58,565 bases of DNA, taken from Vibrio harveyi NBRC 15634 = ATCC 14126 = KCTC 12724. GTDB taxonomy: Bacteria; Pseudomonadota; Gammaproteobacteria; Enterobacterales; Vibrionaceae. Within the stretch, counting starts at the first letter, position 1, and each line of letters opens with the position of its first letter. The stretch spans positions 1 to 58,565 of the forward strand of contig NZ_BCUF01000038.1 in NCBI RefSeq assembly GCF_001591145.1. The letters run 5' to 3'. Below are positions 1-8,299 of the stretch, piece after piece. Made by a program: the position numbers and the translations under genes. The notes beneath the pieces were generated by a model. It was given only the letters and a program-made list of their open reading frames with translations, was not told the DNA's origin and made no database searches.

Positions 1-48
1 GGTTACTTGGGTATAACAGCACAAGCTTAGAAAAGAGCCAGAATGGTC

Positions 49-1122
49 TTAGTTACTTACTTTGGCGTTCTTCTGCCCTTTCTTCTCTTTCAATTGATCA
101 ATCACGTAGCTTGGTGCGACTTTCTCTAGTTCGCCCAAGCACTCGTCTGTTTTCGGGTTGTCGTAGCGAACATAAATGTCACAAACCGCATAAAGCTGCT
201 CCGGCGCGCCAGAAATCAAATACGCTTGCTCAAAAGACTTCACCGATTTGTCTAGGTTGTACTCTTCTTGCAATACACCATTGAGGTACCAGAAGTAACT
301 GTTATCTTTCGCCATGTTGGCTGCTTTCTCAATCTCTAAAGCTGCGCTCTTCTTGTCATCAAGACGCACAAGCGTTAACGCTTTTGAGTAATGCAAAGAT
401 GCGTTGTCAGGATGAAGCTTAATTGCAGAATCCAGCGTCTTTACTGCATCGGCATCGCGTTGCTGCGCTCGGTAGTTGTCCGCCAAGCTTAACCAGATTT
501 GTGGATTCTCCGGCTGATTGATCACCAAAGCTTGATAGATTTTATCCGCTTTATCCCATTCATGATGCCAACGATAGACATCCGCCAATAACAGTTTGGA
601 ACCGTTATCTTGCTTGTTCTCTAAATAGCTGATCAGTTCAGCAACCGGGGCTTCAAGCGTTTGCTTCTGCTCGCTGCTCACGTTAGAAAAGTCACGCACT
701 AAGTTGGTCGCCGCAGTAATGCGAACCATGGTTTCTTGGTCACTCAATAATGGCTCAATCATGCGCCAACGATGTTCAATCGTATATGGCTCTGCTCCAA
801 CAATCGCGGCTTCACGAACCGCAGGATCTTGGTCTTGAAGGCTGCGTGCAACCGCTACCAGCGCGTTTTGACTTGGGTAGTTCGCCAACTCGTGCAGTGC
901 TTCAATACGCTTTTCAACGGGTTGTTTGATGTCCTGCGCTTGGTAAGACAGCTTCGCAACCATTTGCTGTGGCGACATCTGCGCTGAGTTTGCTTTTTGA
1001 GCGCTTGTCACGCTCGCTGATGAGACTTGGTCTGGTGCGAGCAAGGTTTCATCTTGTGCAATGACAGATTGGCTTGCGGTGATACCTAAAGCGACAACTA
1101 ACAGTGTTTTTGAGAATGTCAT
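49..1122 (-). CDS. Secreted HEAT/TPR-repeat protein, paralogue of the octaheme cytochrome C-terminus
   Basis: A 357-residue protein with a Sec signal peptide (hydrophobic stretch ending in an A-Q type cleavage site near residue 22), so it should act in the periplasm. Residues about 65-145 form HEAT-like helical repeats and about 175-330 form TPRs. It aligns collinearly with the last ~300 residues of the eight-heme cytochrome at 22551-24857: both have an RW-x3-EPLL segment followed by a VRxxAAxxLVR helix, matching TPRs, and a C-terminal C-x5-EKVAP / C-x5-EVAP block. It has no CxxCH motif, so it is a heme-less scaffold or partner. The start is preceded by AAGGGG. It lies 10 bp after the sulfatase maturase and is very likely co-transcribed with it. 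The molecular function is unknown; protein-protein interaction is inferred from the repeats. Confidence 0.85.
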   Translation of the reverse strand: MTFSKTLLVVALGITASQSVIAQDETLLAPDQVSSASVTSAQKANSAQMSPQQMVAKLSYQAQDIKQPVEKRIEALHELANYPSQNALVAVARSLQDQDPAVREAAIVGAEPYTIEHRWRMIEPLLSDQETMVRITAATNLVRDFSNVSSEQKQTLEAPVAELISYLENKQDNGSKLLLADVYRWHHEWDKADKIYQALVINQPENPQIWLSLADNYRAQQRDADAVKTLDSAIKLHPDNASLHYSKALTLVRLDDKKSAALEIEKAANMAKDNSYFWYLNGVLQEEYNLDKSVKSFEQAYLISGAPEQLYAVCDIYVRYDNPKTDECLGELEKVAPSYVIDQLKEKKGQKNAKVSN

Positions 1123-1132
1123 ATCAATCCCC

Positions 1133-2455
1133 TTAAAATTTGGTTTCGAATACAGGACGCTTCACCGCTTGTTGGCGTAACACTGCATCACTGTATTTGC
1201 CATGTGCCACAGGGTTACCCGTTGCACGAAGAATGTATGCCATTGCCTTATCAGCATGAGAGAAGAACTTTTTCCAACCTGCACACAGGTAGTTCAACCC
1301 GGGTTCACCGTCTTTGGTGCGGATGAAACGGTTTTTCGGACACTCACCGTAGCAAGCAAATTGGTAATCACACTGTTGGCACTGCTTGGTTAACGAGCGA
1401 GTCTTGGCAAAGCCAAACTTTTGCTGATCAGGACCATAGGCCAACTTGTCTAATTTTTCGTGGTGGATGTTGCCAATCTTGTACTCTGGATAAACGTAGT
1501 GGTCACAAGCAAAAACATCACCGTTTGGTTCCATTGCCAAGCCTTTGCCACAAATCTCGCCCAGTGTACAAAGTGGGTTTTTGCGCCCCATCCAAGTCTC
1601 GACACTCGCTTCAAAGTACTGCACAAACACTTTGCCAATGTCGTGTTGAATCCACTCATCAAAAATCGCGATAAGGAAGTTACCCCACGCCTCGTCTGCC
1701 ACACACCAAGGCTCTACTACAGAGTCTTTGTGACCAGGAATAAGACGCTTGTCGCCTTGTTTCAGTTGCTCTTGCGGCTGCCATGTTTGAGGTGCGGTAG
1801 TACGGAACGTTTTTTGTTCCACGATGGGAATGAACTGCATTTGCGGTGAGCGTACTTCATCACGCAGGAATCGGTATACCTCAAGAGGATTGCGGCTGGT
1901 TAGATTGTTTACACAAGTCAGCGTTGCGAACTTCACTTCGTGTTTGTGCAGCAGTTCAACAGCCTTCATCACTTGGTTAAAGGTACCACGACCTGCGCGG
2001 TTGGTTCGGTAAGCGTTGTGCATCATTTCTGGGCCGTCGATACTCAAACCGACCAAGAAGTTATTTGCTTTCAGAAATGCACACCAATCGTCGTTGAGCA
2101 ATGTGCCATTGGTTTGTAAATCGTTAGAAATGACCACGCCTTCAGGCTTGTACTTAGATTGAAACTCAACAATCTTTTTAAAGTAATCCAAGCCCAACAT
2201 TGTTGGTTCACCACCCTGCCAAGAGAAGATGATTTCCGGCGTGTTCTGCCCTTCAATGTACTGACGAATGTAGGTTTCTAACGTCTCTTCATCCATCACA
2301 GGCGTGCAGCCTTTTTTGTACTCAAGTAAGTCCTGTTTGCTGAGGTAATAGCAGTAAGTGCAATCAATGTTACAAGCCGCCCCAATAGGTTTTGCCATGA
2401 CATGTAAACGCTTAGAGGCTTTACCGTTGAACTGAGGACCTTGAGTAATGTGCAT
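1133..2455 (-). CDS. Anaerobic sulfatase-maturating enzyme (radical SAM, SPASM)
   Basis: 440 residues, the normal size for anSME/AslB-type enzymes. The radical SAM cluster motif CX3CX2C is at C28, C32, C35, followed by the GGEPTM SAM-binding segment. The C-terminal third carries the cysteine-rich SPASM pattern for two auxiliary [4Fe-4S] clusters, including a C-x2-C-x5-C-x3-C run. This family oxidises the active-site Cys or Ser of sulfatases to formylglycine in the cytoplasm before export, without needing oxygen. The two arylsulfatases at 25-28.5 kb carry C-T-A-G-R, the C/S-x-A/P-x-R form such enzymes accept, so they are the obvious clients. ATG is preceded by AAGGTG. It is divergent from the FGE-like lipoprotein gene and followed at 10 bp by the HEAT/TPR gene. 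Confidence 0.93.
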   Translation of the reverse strand: MHITQGPQFNGKASKRLHVMAKPIGAACNIDCTYCYYLSKQDLLEYKKGCTPVMDEETLETYIRQYIEGQNTPEIIFSWQGGEPTMLGLDYFKKIVEFQSKYKPEGVVISNDLQTNGTLLNDDWCAFLKANNFLVGLSIDGPEMMHNAYRTNRAGRGTFNQVMKAVELLHKHEVKFATLTCVNNLTSRNPLEVYRFLRDEVRSPQMQFIPIVEQKTFRTTAPQTWQPQEQLKQGDKRLIPGHKDSVVEPWCVADEAWGNFLIAIFDEWIQHDIGKVFVQYFEASVETWMGRKNPLCTLGEICGKGLAMEPNGDVFACDHYVYPEYKIGNIHHEKLDKLAYGPDQQKFGFAKTRSLTKQCQQCDYQFACYGECPKNRFIRTKDGEPGLNYLCAGWKKFFSHADKAMAYILRATGNPVAHGKYSDAVLRQQAVKRPVFETKF

Positions 2456-2555
2456 ACGTCACCTTTTTCGTTATGAAATGCAGCTGAGAACGCTCATAAG
2501 CGTGCCATTCTCACCTTGATGACCTAATCATAAATCCCATTAATACAAGAGGCTT

Positions 2556-2573
2556 GTTATACCGTTTATAACC
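2556..2573. promoter_or_regulatory. Palindromic GGTTATAAAC site in the maturase / FGE-like divergent promoter
   Basis: GTTATA-N5-TATAAC; read on the minus strand it contains GGTTATAAAC (2564-2573). It lies 109 bp upstream of the maturase start and about 58 bp upstream of the FGE-like lipoprotein start. The same 10-mer occurs upstream of moxR (22489-22498) and of arylsulfatase 2 (26787-26796). The regulator is unknown. Confidence 0.5.
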
Positions 2574-2631
2574 TTTTTTCATAGCGTTTATTGCTAATAT
2601 TTATCGTGACTTTTTTGGCGAGAAACTATTG

Positions 2632-3420
2632 ATGAAATCATTTAAAAGCAAATCGTTAACCGCTCTTTCTATTCTATCATTCAGCGTATTAATGAGTGGT
2701 TGTGCAACTCAATCATCGCATCCTATCGCGCTTAACATTGATCAAGACATGGTGTTGGTTGAAGGCGGTTCATTTGTCATGGGATCGGACAGCGACTCCG
2801 CCAAGAAGGCAGAAACCCCAGCACGCGAAGTAAAGGTAGACGGCTTCTACATTTCCAAATTCGAGGTCACTCAAGAATTGTTTGAATCTGTCATGGGTTC
2901 TTCAATGAGTTACTTCCAAGGTGCAAACATTCCGGTTAATAACTTGAGTTGGCAGCAGGCGAATTACTTCATCGAGAAGTTGAACGAACTCACAGGTGAA
3001 AACTACCGCTTGCCGACAGAAGCGGAATGGGAGTTTGCCGCGAAAGGCGGTAAGAAGAGCCAAGGTTTCACTTACGCAGGCTCAAACAACATTGCTGATG
3101 TGGCGTGGTATGCCGACAACTCTAAAAACCAAGCTCACCCCGTTGGTCAGAAGCAACCCAATGAACTCGGTCTTTATGACATGACAGGCAACGTTGGTGA
3201 ATTTGTTATTGATGCTTATGACGACACCTTCTACCGCTTTGGTCCAACCGAAAATCCAAACAACGCTAAAGACGAAAAAGCAGGCTTAGCACACAAATCC
3301 GTACGAGGCGGTAGTTTTGCCTATGATTCTGATGAATCAGAGAATTTCCGTCGAGACTTCGCCAGCCAGTCTATAATTATGTCGGACATGGGACTTCGCC
3401 TTGCGAAAGATGCTGATTAA
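2632..3420 (+). CDS. FGE-sulfatase-fold lipoprotein lacking catalytic cysteines
   Basis: 262 residues, start at the ATG following an in-frame TTG three bases upstream. A lipoprotein signal peptide ends in the lipobox L-M-S-G-C (C24). The remainder is a formylglycine-generating-enzyme/SUMF1-type domain: an N-terminal GGSFVMGSD block, a central RLPTEAEWEFAA motif, a GLYDMTGNVGEF motif and a C-terminal SVRGGSF...GLRLA block. True aerobic FGEs carry a copper-binding cysteine pair in the C-terminal block; here the only cysteine in the protein is the lipidated one. It is therefore unlikely to make formylglycine and may instead be a binding or structural protein, or have another activity of this broad fold. 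Its placement opposite the radical SAM maturase and the shared GGTTATAAAC motif tie it to the sulfatase genes. Confidence 0.88.
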   Translation: MKSFKSKSLTALSILSFSVLMSGCATQSSHPIALNIDQDMVLVEGGSFVMGSDSDSAKKAETPAREVKVDGFYISKFEVTQELFESVMGSSMSYFQGANIPVNNLSWQQANYFIEKLNELTGENYRLPTEAEWEFAAKGGKKSQGFTYAGSNNIADVAWYADNSKNQAHPVGQKQPNELGLYDMTGNVGEFVIDAYDDTFYRFGPTENPNNAKDEKAGLAHKSVRGGSFAYDSDESENFRRDFASQSIIMSDMGLRLAKDAD

Positions 3421-3487
3421 GCACGACTACGCATGAGAAACGACGTGACTGCCCCTTTGCCGCATTCTTACCAATTAAGACGTCTCT

Positions 3488-3512
3488 TGGTTAGGGAAAT
3501 GGTTAGGGGAAA
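3488..3512 (+). promoter_or_regulatory. Tandem direct repeat upstream of the HAD phosphatase
   Basis: TGGTTAGGGAAA (3488-3499) is followed immediately by TGGTTAGGGGAAA (3500-3512), a 12-13 bp tandem repeat about 75-100 bp upstream of the HAD phosphatase start. Spacing near one helical turn would suit a regulator binding direct repeats, but no family can be assigned. Confidence 0.35.
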
Positions 3513-3545
3513 GAGGCTAAATCTACGTTGCTCTCATTTAACCTC

Positions 3546-3566
3546 AATGTATACAAACAATACATT
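3546..3566. promoter_or_regulatory. Inverted repeat AATGTAT-N7-ATACATT
   Basis: Perfect 7-bp arms separated by 7 bp, ending 21 bp before the HAD phosphatase ATG. The position fits an operator overlapping the promoter or leader; no T-tract follows, so it is not a terminator. Confidence 0.4.
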
Positions 3567-3587
3567 CAAACTTAGGTAAATAATAAT

Positions 3588-4568
3588 ATGAAGAAACACA
3601 TCTGTGCCCTTGCAGTCTTATCTGGTTTATCATTCTCAGCGATGGCTTTAGATTGCGATCCAAACTTACTACCTTCTTGGAAAGATGGCGCGAGTAAATC
3701 TGCAATTGTTAACTATGTTGATCAATCTACTGATGCTTCGAAAAAAACCTTCATTGCGGAACAAGACCGCATCGCGGTGTTCGACAATGACGGTACGTTA
3801 TGGTCAGAAAAACCGTTTTACTTCCAACTGGCGTATGCGCTAGACGAAGTGAAACTGATGGCAAAAGACCATCCAGAATGGAAGACACAAGAACCGTTTA
3901 AATCTGTACTGAATGACGATATTGAAGGCGTCTTCAAAGGCGGTGAAAAAGCGCTACTTGAGATCGTCAAGGTCACTCATAGTGGTATGACGGTAGAGGA
4001 ATATCAGCAAAAAGTCGCCGATTGGCTGAAAGTCGCGAAAGATCCACGCTTTGGCCAAGCTTATACCGAACTTACATACAAACCAATGCGCGAAATGGTC
4101 ACCTACCTGCAAGAGCATGGTTTTAAGACTTACATCGTATCAGGTGGCGGTGTGGACTTTATGCGCGTTTGGGCGCCAGAGGTGTACGGTATTCCCGAAG
4201 AGCAAATCATTGGCAGCGCGCTAAAATATAAGTACGACTACAACGACGGTAAGCCAACCGTGACCAAGTTAGGTGAAATCCTCACGATTGATGACAAAGC
4301 CGGTAAAGTTGAGAACATTCAGCACATCATCGGTAAGAAACCCGTTCTCGCGATTGGTAACTCAGACGGTGACCACGCGATGATGCAATGGGCAACCAGT
4401 CAACCAAACTCTATGGCGATGATCGTTCACCACACCGACGAAGAGCGTGAGTGGAAATACGACCGCAAGTCCAGTGTGGGTCATTTAGATAAAGCAATGG
4501 ATGAAGCCAATCAGCGTGATAACTGGCACCTCATTGACATGAAAAATGAGTGGTGCACGGTGTATTAA
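3588..4568 (+). CDS. Periplasmic HAD-family phosphatase
   Basis: 326 residues with a clear signal peptide ending A-M-A-L near residue 20. HAD motif I is F-D-N-D-G-T (nucleophile D66, acid/base D68), motif II is the T-Y-I-V-S-G-G-G segment, and motif IV is G-N-S-D-G-D-H. The long insertion between motifs I and II resembles the C1-capped phosphoserine-phosphatase-like subfamily. The substrate is not predictable; an exported phosphomonoesterase is the safe call. It is a single-gene unit, with a direct repeat and palindrome upstream and a strong hairpin terminator downstream. It sits beside sulfatase-related genes, so dephosphorylation of a product of the same pathway is conceivable but unproven. 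Confidence 0.85.
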   Translation: MKKHICALAVLSGLSFSAMALDCDPNLLPSWKDGASKSAIVNYVDQSTDASKKTFIAEQDRIAVFDNDGTLWSEKPFYFQLAYALDEVKLMAKDHPEWKTQEPFKSVLNDDIEGVFKGGEKALLEIVKVTHSGMTVEEYQQKVADWLKVAKDPRFGQAYTELTYKPMREMVTYLQEHGFKTYIVSGGGVDFMRVWAPEVYGIPEEQIIGSALKYKYDYNDGKPTVTKLGEILTIDDKAGKVENIQHIIGKKPVLAIGNSDGDHAMMQWATSQPNSMAMIVHHTDEEREWKYDRKSSVGHLDKAMDEANQRDNWHLIDMKNEWCTVY

Positions 4569-4588
4569 CCATACCTTTGCAACTGACA

Positions 4589-4617
4589 AACTCCTCCTTA
4601 GTGAGGAGTTTTTTTAT
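4589..4617 (+). terminator. Rho-independent terminator after HAD phosphatase
   Basis: Stem AACTCCTC / GAGGAGTT with a 6-nt loop, followed by a run of T. Confidence 0.85.
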
Positions 4618-4640
4618 TAATTTTCAAACGTTAGTCTTTT

Positions 4641-4669
4641 CTTCACGAACACTTCACGACTCTTCACAC
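4641..4669 (+). promoter_or_regulatory. Three helically phased CTTCAC direct repeats
   Basis: CTTCAC copies begin at 4641, 4652 and 4662 (spacing 11 and 10 bp), 38-66 bp upstream of the outer-membrane protein gene. Direct half-sites at ~11 bp are typical of OmpR/PhoB-family response regulators, including PmrA/QseB-like boxes. YgiW-family genes such as the second gene of this operon are commonly adjacent to QseBC-type systems, but no such system flanks them here. Confidence 0.45.
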
Positions 4670-4706
4670 AAAATGCCTCCCATCGAAACGAAGAGGTAAA
4701 TATATA

Positions 4707-5354
4707 ATGAAAAAAACAGTCTTGACGATTCTCGCAGCAAGCTCATTTTCGGTTGCAGCAGCACCTTACGTGGGTTTGGAATACGGATTCGGCACCACAG
4801 ATCACGATTTTGAACCATCTTTTCAAGCTGACGGTGTGAATCTGAATCCTGAATTGGAAGACGGTATTTTTGGTGGCTTCATTGGCTACTCTATCAATGA
4901 TTCTTGGGCTGTAGAACTGGGTTATAACCAATTTGATCTTGATGATGGTCGTTCCAAAAATCTTGGAATTGTCGATATCAAGGGTCAAAAATACCATCAT
5001 GAAATGGATTGGGACGCTTCAATCAAAGCCAAACAAATTACGTTAGCGCCTGTGTTTAGCTATGCATTAAACGAAAAGTGGACAACAAAAGTTAAAGCAG
5101 GTTTGACTTACACTCAGTACGAATCCAAAGCAAGCCAATCAGAAGAACATGAGCTTGTTATGAATGACGACGTCGAAATGAACAACACCTTGTTCCACCG
5201 TTCTGAAAAAAATAATGAGCTCGGTGCAATGCTATCTATCGGTGCGGAATACAAAATCTTCCCTCAATTGACCATCGGCGCGAACGCAAAATACCAGCTT
5301 GATAGCTACGCAAACACAGCATCAATCAACGTAGGCTCTACTTACTACTTCTAA
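4707..5354 (+). CDS. Outer-membrane beta-barrel protein (OmpA/OmpW-like small barrel)
   Basis: 215 residues: signal peptide cleaved after A-A-A near residue 19, alternating amphipathic strands, and a C-terminal Y-Y-F ending typical of BAM-assembled barrels. The size fits an 8-stranded barrel with no periplasmic peptidoglycan-binding domain. Start is preceded by AGAGG. It is the first gene of a two-gene operon with the YgiW-like gene (17-bp gap). Ligand or pore function cannot be inferred from sequence. Confidence 0.85.
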   Translation: MKKTVLTILAASSFSVAAAPYVGLEYGFGTTDHDFEPSFQADGVNLNPELEDGIFGGFIGYSINDSWAVELGYNQFDLDDGRSKNLGIVDIKGQKYHHEMDWDASIKAKQITLAPVFSYALNEKWTTKVKAGLTYTQYESKASQSEEHELVMNDDVEMNNTLFHRSEKNNELGAMLSIGAEYKIFPQLTIGANAKYQLDSYANTASINVGSTYYF

Positions 5355-5371
5355 CTTAGGAAGCCATTAGC

Positions 5372-5707
5372 ATGAAAAAACTGATTATTACGACAACATT
5401 AGCCCTAATTTCTGGCTCTGCATTGGCTGCCTTCAACGGTCCTGAAACCGCAGCAATCAGCACTGTAAAAGCGGCGCAAAATGCATCTGATGATAGCTAT
5501 GTACTGTTGACAGGTAACATCGTTCAAGCACTTGGTAATGAGACTTACCTATTCAAAGACAACACAGGTGAGATTCAAGTCGAGATCGATAACGAAGACT
5601 GGATGGGTCAAGACGTATCACCGCAAGATCGCGTTGCCATTCGTGGTGAAGTAGACTCTGAATGGACAAAGACTCAAATCGACGTCGATACGATTCAAAA
5701 GCTATAA
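5372..5707 (+). CDS. YgiW/YdeI-family periplasmic OB-fold stress protein
   Basis: 111 residues with a signal peptide (cleavage after A-L-A, near residue 19) and a single bacterial OB-fold (BOF) domain with the family's V-x-L-x-G-x-I-V strand and an acidic E-I-Q-V-E-I-D strand. Relatives are linked to tolerance of peroxide, cadmium, acid or cationic antimicrobial peptides, acting in the periplasm. It is translated from an AGGA site 17 bp after the barrel gene and ends in a terminator. The coupling with an outer-membrane barrel suggests an envelope-stress operon (inference). Confidence 0.88.
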   Translation: MKKLIITTTLALISGSALAAFNGPETAAISTVKAAQNASDDSYVLLTGNIVQALGNETYLFKDNTGEIQVEIDNEDWMGQDVSPQDRVAIRGEVDSEWTKTQIDVDTIQKL

Positions 5708-5746
5708 GCCACACGTTCAAACGAGATCCTTACTCTTGTTAAGTAC

Positions 5747-5771
5747 AAAGCCACCGCATTGGGTGGCTTTT
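5747..5771 (+). terminator. Hairpin terminator after ygiW-like gene
   Basis: Stem AAAGCCACC / GGTGGCTTT with a short loop and a brief T-tract, lying between this operon and the convergent yegS gene. Confidence 0.7.
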
Positions 5772-5780
5772 GTGCGTCTC

Positions 5781-6683
5781 TTAACAAACGCTCAAGCATG
5801 GGCAATTGGGCGGAAGGACCAAGCGAATACTTTTAGATCTAACATCAAATCGAATTTTACGGGAACGATAAGGCTCACCATCAAGATTTAAAGGCAGTGC
5901 TTTAGGGAAATCGATCTCCAACCAACTCGCCTGAGTATGCTTAACAAACTGCCCAGTCTCAGTTGGATTTTGAATTTCATCAATGACCTGAGGTAGCTCA
6001 TGGGGCAAGAATGGATGCACCAAAGTAATGTCCATTAAGCCATCATCTATCAATGCATTTGGCGCAAGCTCTTGACCTCCTCCCGCAAGGCGACTATTAC
6101 AAAACGCCCCAACCAAGATCTCCCCTTGATAACTGCCCTGCTCAATTGTGAGGGAGCCATCATAAGGTTTAAAGCCAAGCGCCTTCACTAGACCGGTTAA
6201 TGTGTAGGCACCACCACCCAAAAAGTTTTTCAGTTCAACTGGTGTTTCAGCGGTAATTTCTGCTCCAAAGCCAGCTGCAGCAATGTTCATAAAATAGCGA
6301 TCATTAGCTTGAACGCAGTCTACCGCAACAGCGTCACCATTTACGGCAAGTTCGATGGCTTCTCGAATCATGATTGGGATTTTCGTAGCAGTCGCGAAGT
6401 CATTCGCCGTACCCATTGGGATAATGGCCAATTCTGGACGAACGTTCGCCTCAATCTCATTCAAAGCCGTTACCGCTTCGTTAACGGTGCCATCGCCACC
6501 AGCAACAACAATACGTTTCATTCCTTGATTGACCGCTTCACTCACTAAACGAGTCATGTCTTGTGATTCCCAAGTGACCCGAACTTGCAGATCCACACCT
6601 TGTTCTCGCATTCGCATGATCTCACTGCGAAGCTCAGGCGTTCCGGCTTTCTTACCGTTTAGAATGGCTCGTATTGTCTTCAT
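5781..6683 (-). CDS. yegS: Lipid kinase YegS
   Basis: 300 residues, the usual length. The diacylglycerol-kinase catalytic motif G-G-D-G-T-V-N-E is at 62-69, and the N-terminal I-L-N-G-K and R-V-T-W-E segments are characteristic of YegS. The family phosphorylates lipids such as phosphatidylglycerol at the inner membrane. ATG is preceded by AAAGGA. It follows the LysR gene by 9 bp and is probably co-transcribed with it, so the regulator may control it. Confidence 0.92.
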   Translation of the reverse strand: MKTIRAILNGKKAGTPELRSEIMRMREQGVDLQVRVTWESQDMTRLVSEAVNQGMKRIVVAGGDGTVNEAVTALNEIEANVRPELAIIPMGTANDFATATKIPIMIREAIELAVNGDAVAVDCVQANDRYFMNIAAAGFGAEITAETPVELKNFLGGGAYTLTGLVKALGFKPYDGSLTIEQGSYQGEILVGAFCNSRLAGGGQELAPNALIDDGLMDITLVHPFLPHELPQVIDEIQNPTETGQFVKHTQASWLEIDFPKALPLNLDGEPYRSRKIRFDVRSKSIRLVLPPNCPCLSVC

Positions 6684-6692
6684 ACTGGTCCT

Positions 6693-7598
6693 TTACTCTT
6701 CGATTGCTTTCCCTGCTTGCTTGAGTTGAGCTCTCAACCATTGATGCGCACTTTCATTGTGACGACTAGAATGCCAGATTGCACAAAGGTCATGAATTTT
6801 GTCACTAAAAGGAAGCGGGACGGCTTTAATATTATACGTTTTTGAAAAGTGTTGAATGGTCGACAACGGCAGCATACCGATGTATTCACTACCATTAATG
6901 ACTGGCAGCATTTCCATTGCACCAGATGCGCGATACACGATATTCCTTTGCGCTAGGTCTGCAATATCTTCCTCATTCATCAAACTTTTACGCGCATGCC
7001 AACGCGAAACCACGACGTGTTCTTCCGCCAAAAATTGTTCTACAGAACAAGCATCATGAATTCGTGGATGCTCGGCACTGCACACGACCATCAAACGCTC
7101 GGAAAACACTGGCTCTACTTTGAGGACAGTACGACCACGCGGTGGCATATCGATAATCAAATCATATCGTTGTAAACGCAGATCGCTTTCGTAATCTTCC
7201 GTAAACAAAGGATGCACTTCCAAACCGACATTCGGTGCGTTTTTACGGATTTGGCGCAGGAGCTGCGGCATTAACTCATAACTGGCAACTGAGACGCAGG
7301 CGATGGAAAAAATACGATTGGATACTTTAGGATCAAAACTGCTCGAGGCGGATAAGGTAGAAGTAAAGTTTTTGAGCGCAGCGACCATCGCAGGATAAAT
7401 ATCCATAGCAAAACTGGTCGGCTCGACACCCGATGTGCTGCGGTGGAACAGTGGCTCATCATAAATGTCACGCAAACGAGCGAGTGCTTTGCTCACCGCA
7501 GGTTGGCTGATATCAAGACGAGCAGCAGCCTTAGACAGGTTCTGCTCTTCATAAATCGCCACAAAAATGGGGATAAGGTTTAAGTCGGTGCTCTTCAT
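6693..7598 (-). CDS. LysR-family transcriptional regulator
   Basis: 301 residues with the classic layout: an N-terminal winged HTH (residues ~6-65, including A-A-x-R-L-x-I-S-Q-P-A-V-S-K-A-L) and a two-lobed effector domain (~90-295). It is the promoter-proximal gene of a two-gene unit with yegS. Its effector and targets are unknown. No convincing Shine-Dalgarno sequence precedes the ATG. Confidence 0.92.
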   Translation of the reverse strand: MKSTDLNLIPIFVAIYEEQNLSKAAARLDISQPAVSKALARLRDIYDEPLFHRSTSGVEPTSFAMDIYPAMVAALKNFTSTLSASSSFDPKVSNRIFSIACVSVASYELMPQLLRQIRKNAPNVGLEVHPLFTEDYESDLRLQRYDLIIDMPPRGRTVLKVEPVFSERLMVVCSAEHPRIHDACSVEQFLAEEHVVVSRWHARKSLMNEEDIADLAQRNIVYRASGAMEMLPVINGSEYIGMLPLSTIQHFSKTYNIKAVPLPFSDKIHDLCAIWHSSRHNESAHQWLRAQLKQAGKAIEE

Positions 7599-7737
7599 TT
7601 TGCAAACATAAAACAGGACATGACCTTATTTTAGCTAACAGTATGATAGTTAACGACTCAGAACTCTAGATTTGAGCGTCTATGCATGTTTTCGCGAGTT
7701 TTAACCTCGCATTGACGAAGAATATTCTGAAAATCAC

Positions 7738-8217
7738 TCAAGATTTTCCTAGGTAAGGGGTCAAGAATGCACTCGCCTCTTCACCGCATAAGCCAACTTC
7801 TACTTCAACGCCACCTTCTTTTAGGATTTCGATACCGCGACCAGCATTACGGGGATCAGGATCAAGCATAGCAACCACTACTTTTCTGATACCACAAGTC
7901 ACTAAGGTTTTAGCGCAAGCTGGCGTGCGACCCACAAATGAACATGGCTCTAGTGTTACGTACGCGGTGACGTCACTTAGGTCTCCGTTGTATGCGTTTA
8001 GGGCTTCCACTTCTGCATGATTACCACCAATCGCTTGTGTGTGCCCTTCTGATACGATTTCACCGTTTTTGACCAGCACACATCCGACAGGCGGGTTTGG
8101 CTGACAGGCAGGCAGCGCGTTGCGTGATACTTCCAACGCACGAAGCATAAATTGTTGGTTCATTTGAATTTGATACTCGTTATTCAGAATTTGGGTGATG
8201 GATTCTAACGCCAGCAT
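7738..8217 (-). CDS. Stand-alone RibD-type cytidine/pyrimidine deaminase
   Basis: 159 residues. The zinc site is complete: H67-A68-E69 and the P-C-S-F-V-G-R-T-P-A-C block (C92, C101), characteristic of the deaminase half of RibD. The reductase half (~200 residues) is absent, although no frameshift remnant follows. The ATG at 8217 is chosen over an upstream in-frame TTG because GAGGAAA precedes it at ideal spacing. It may deaminate the diaminopyrimidine riboflavin intermediate or a related compound; whether it works in riboflavin synthesis is uncertain because no other rib gene is nearby. Confidence 0.85.
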   Translation of the reverse strand: MLALESITQILNNEYQIQMNQQFMLRALEVSRNALPACQPNPPVGCVLVKNGEIVSEGHTQAIGGNHAEVEALNAYNGDLSDVTAYVTLEPCSFVGRTPACAKTLVTCGIRKVVVAMLDPDPRNAGRGIEILKEGGVEVEVGLCGEEASAFLTPYLGKS

Positions 8218-8299
8218 GCTTTCCTCGCTATATAAAAGTGTTTGCAATACTGATACGTCTTATCTCAACAAACGATTCATTGCTAAACCTAATCCCCCT

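Noticed and set aside
2632..3420. Functional aerobic formylglycine-generating enzyme
   Set aside because: The required C-terminal cysteine pair is missing.
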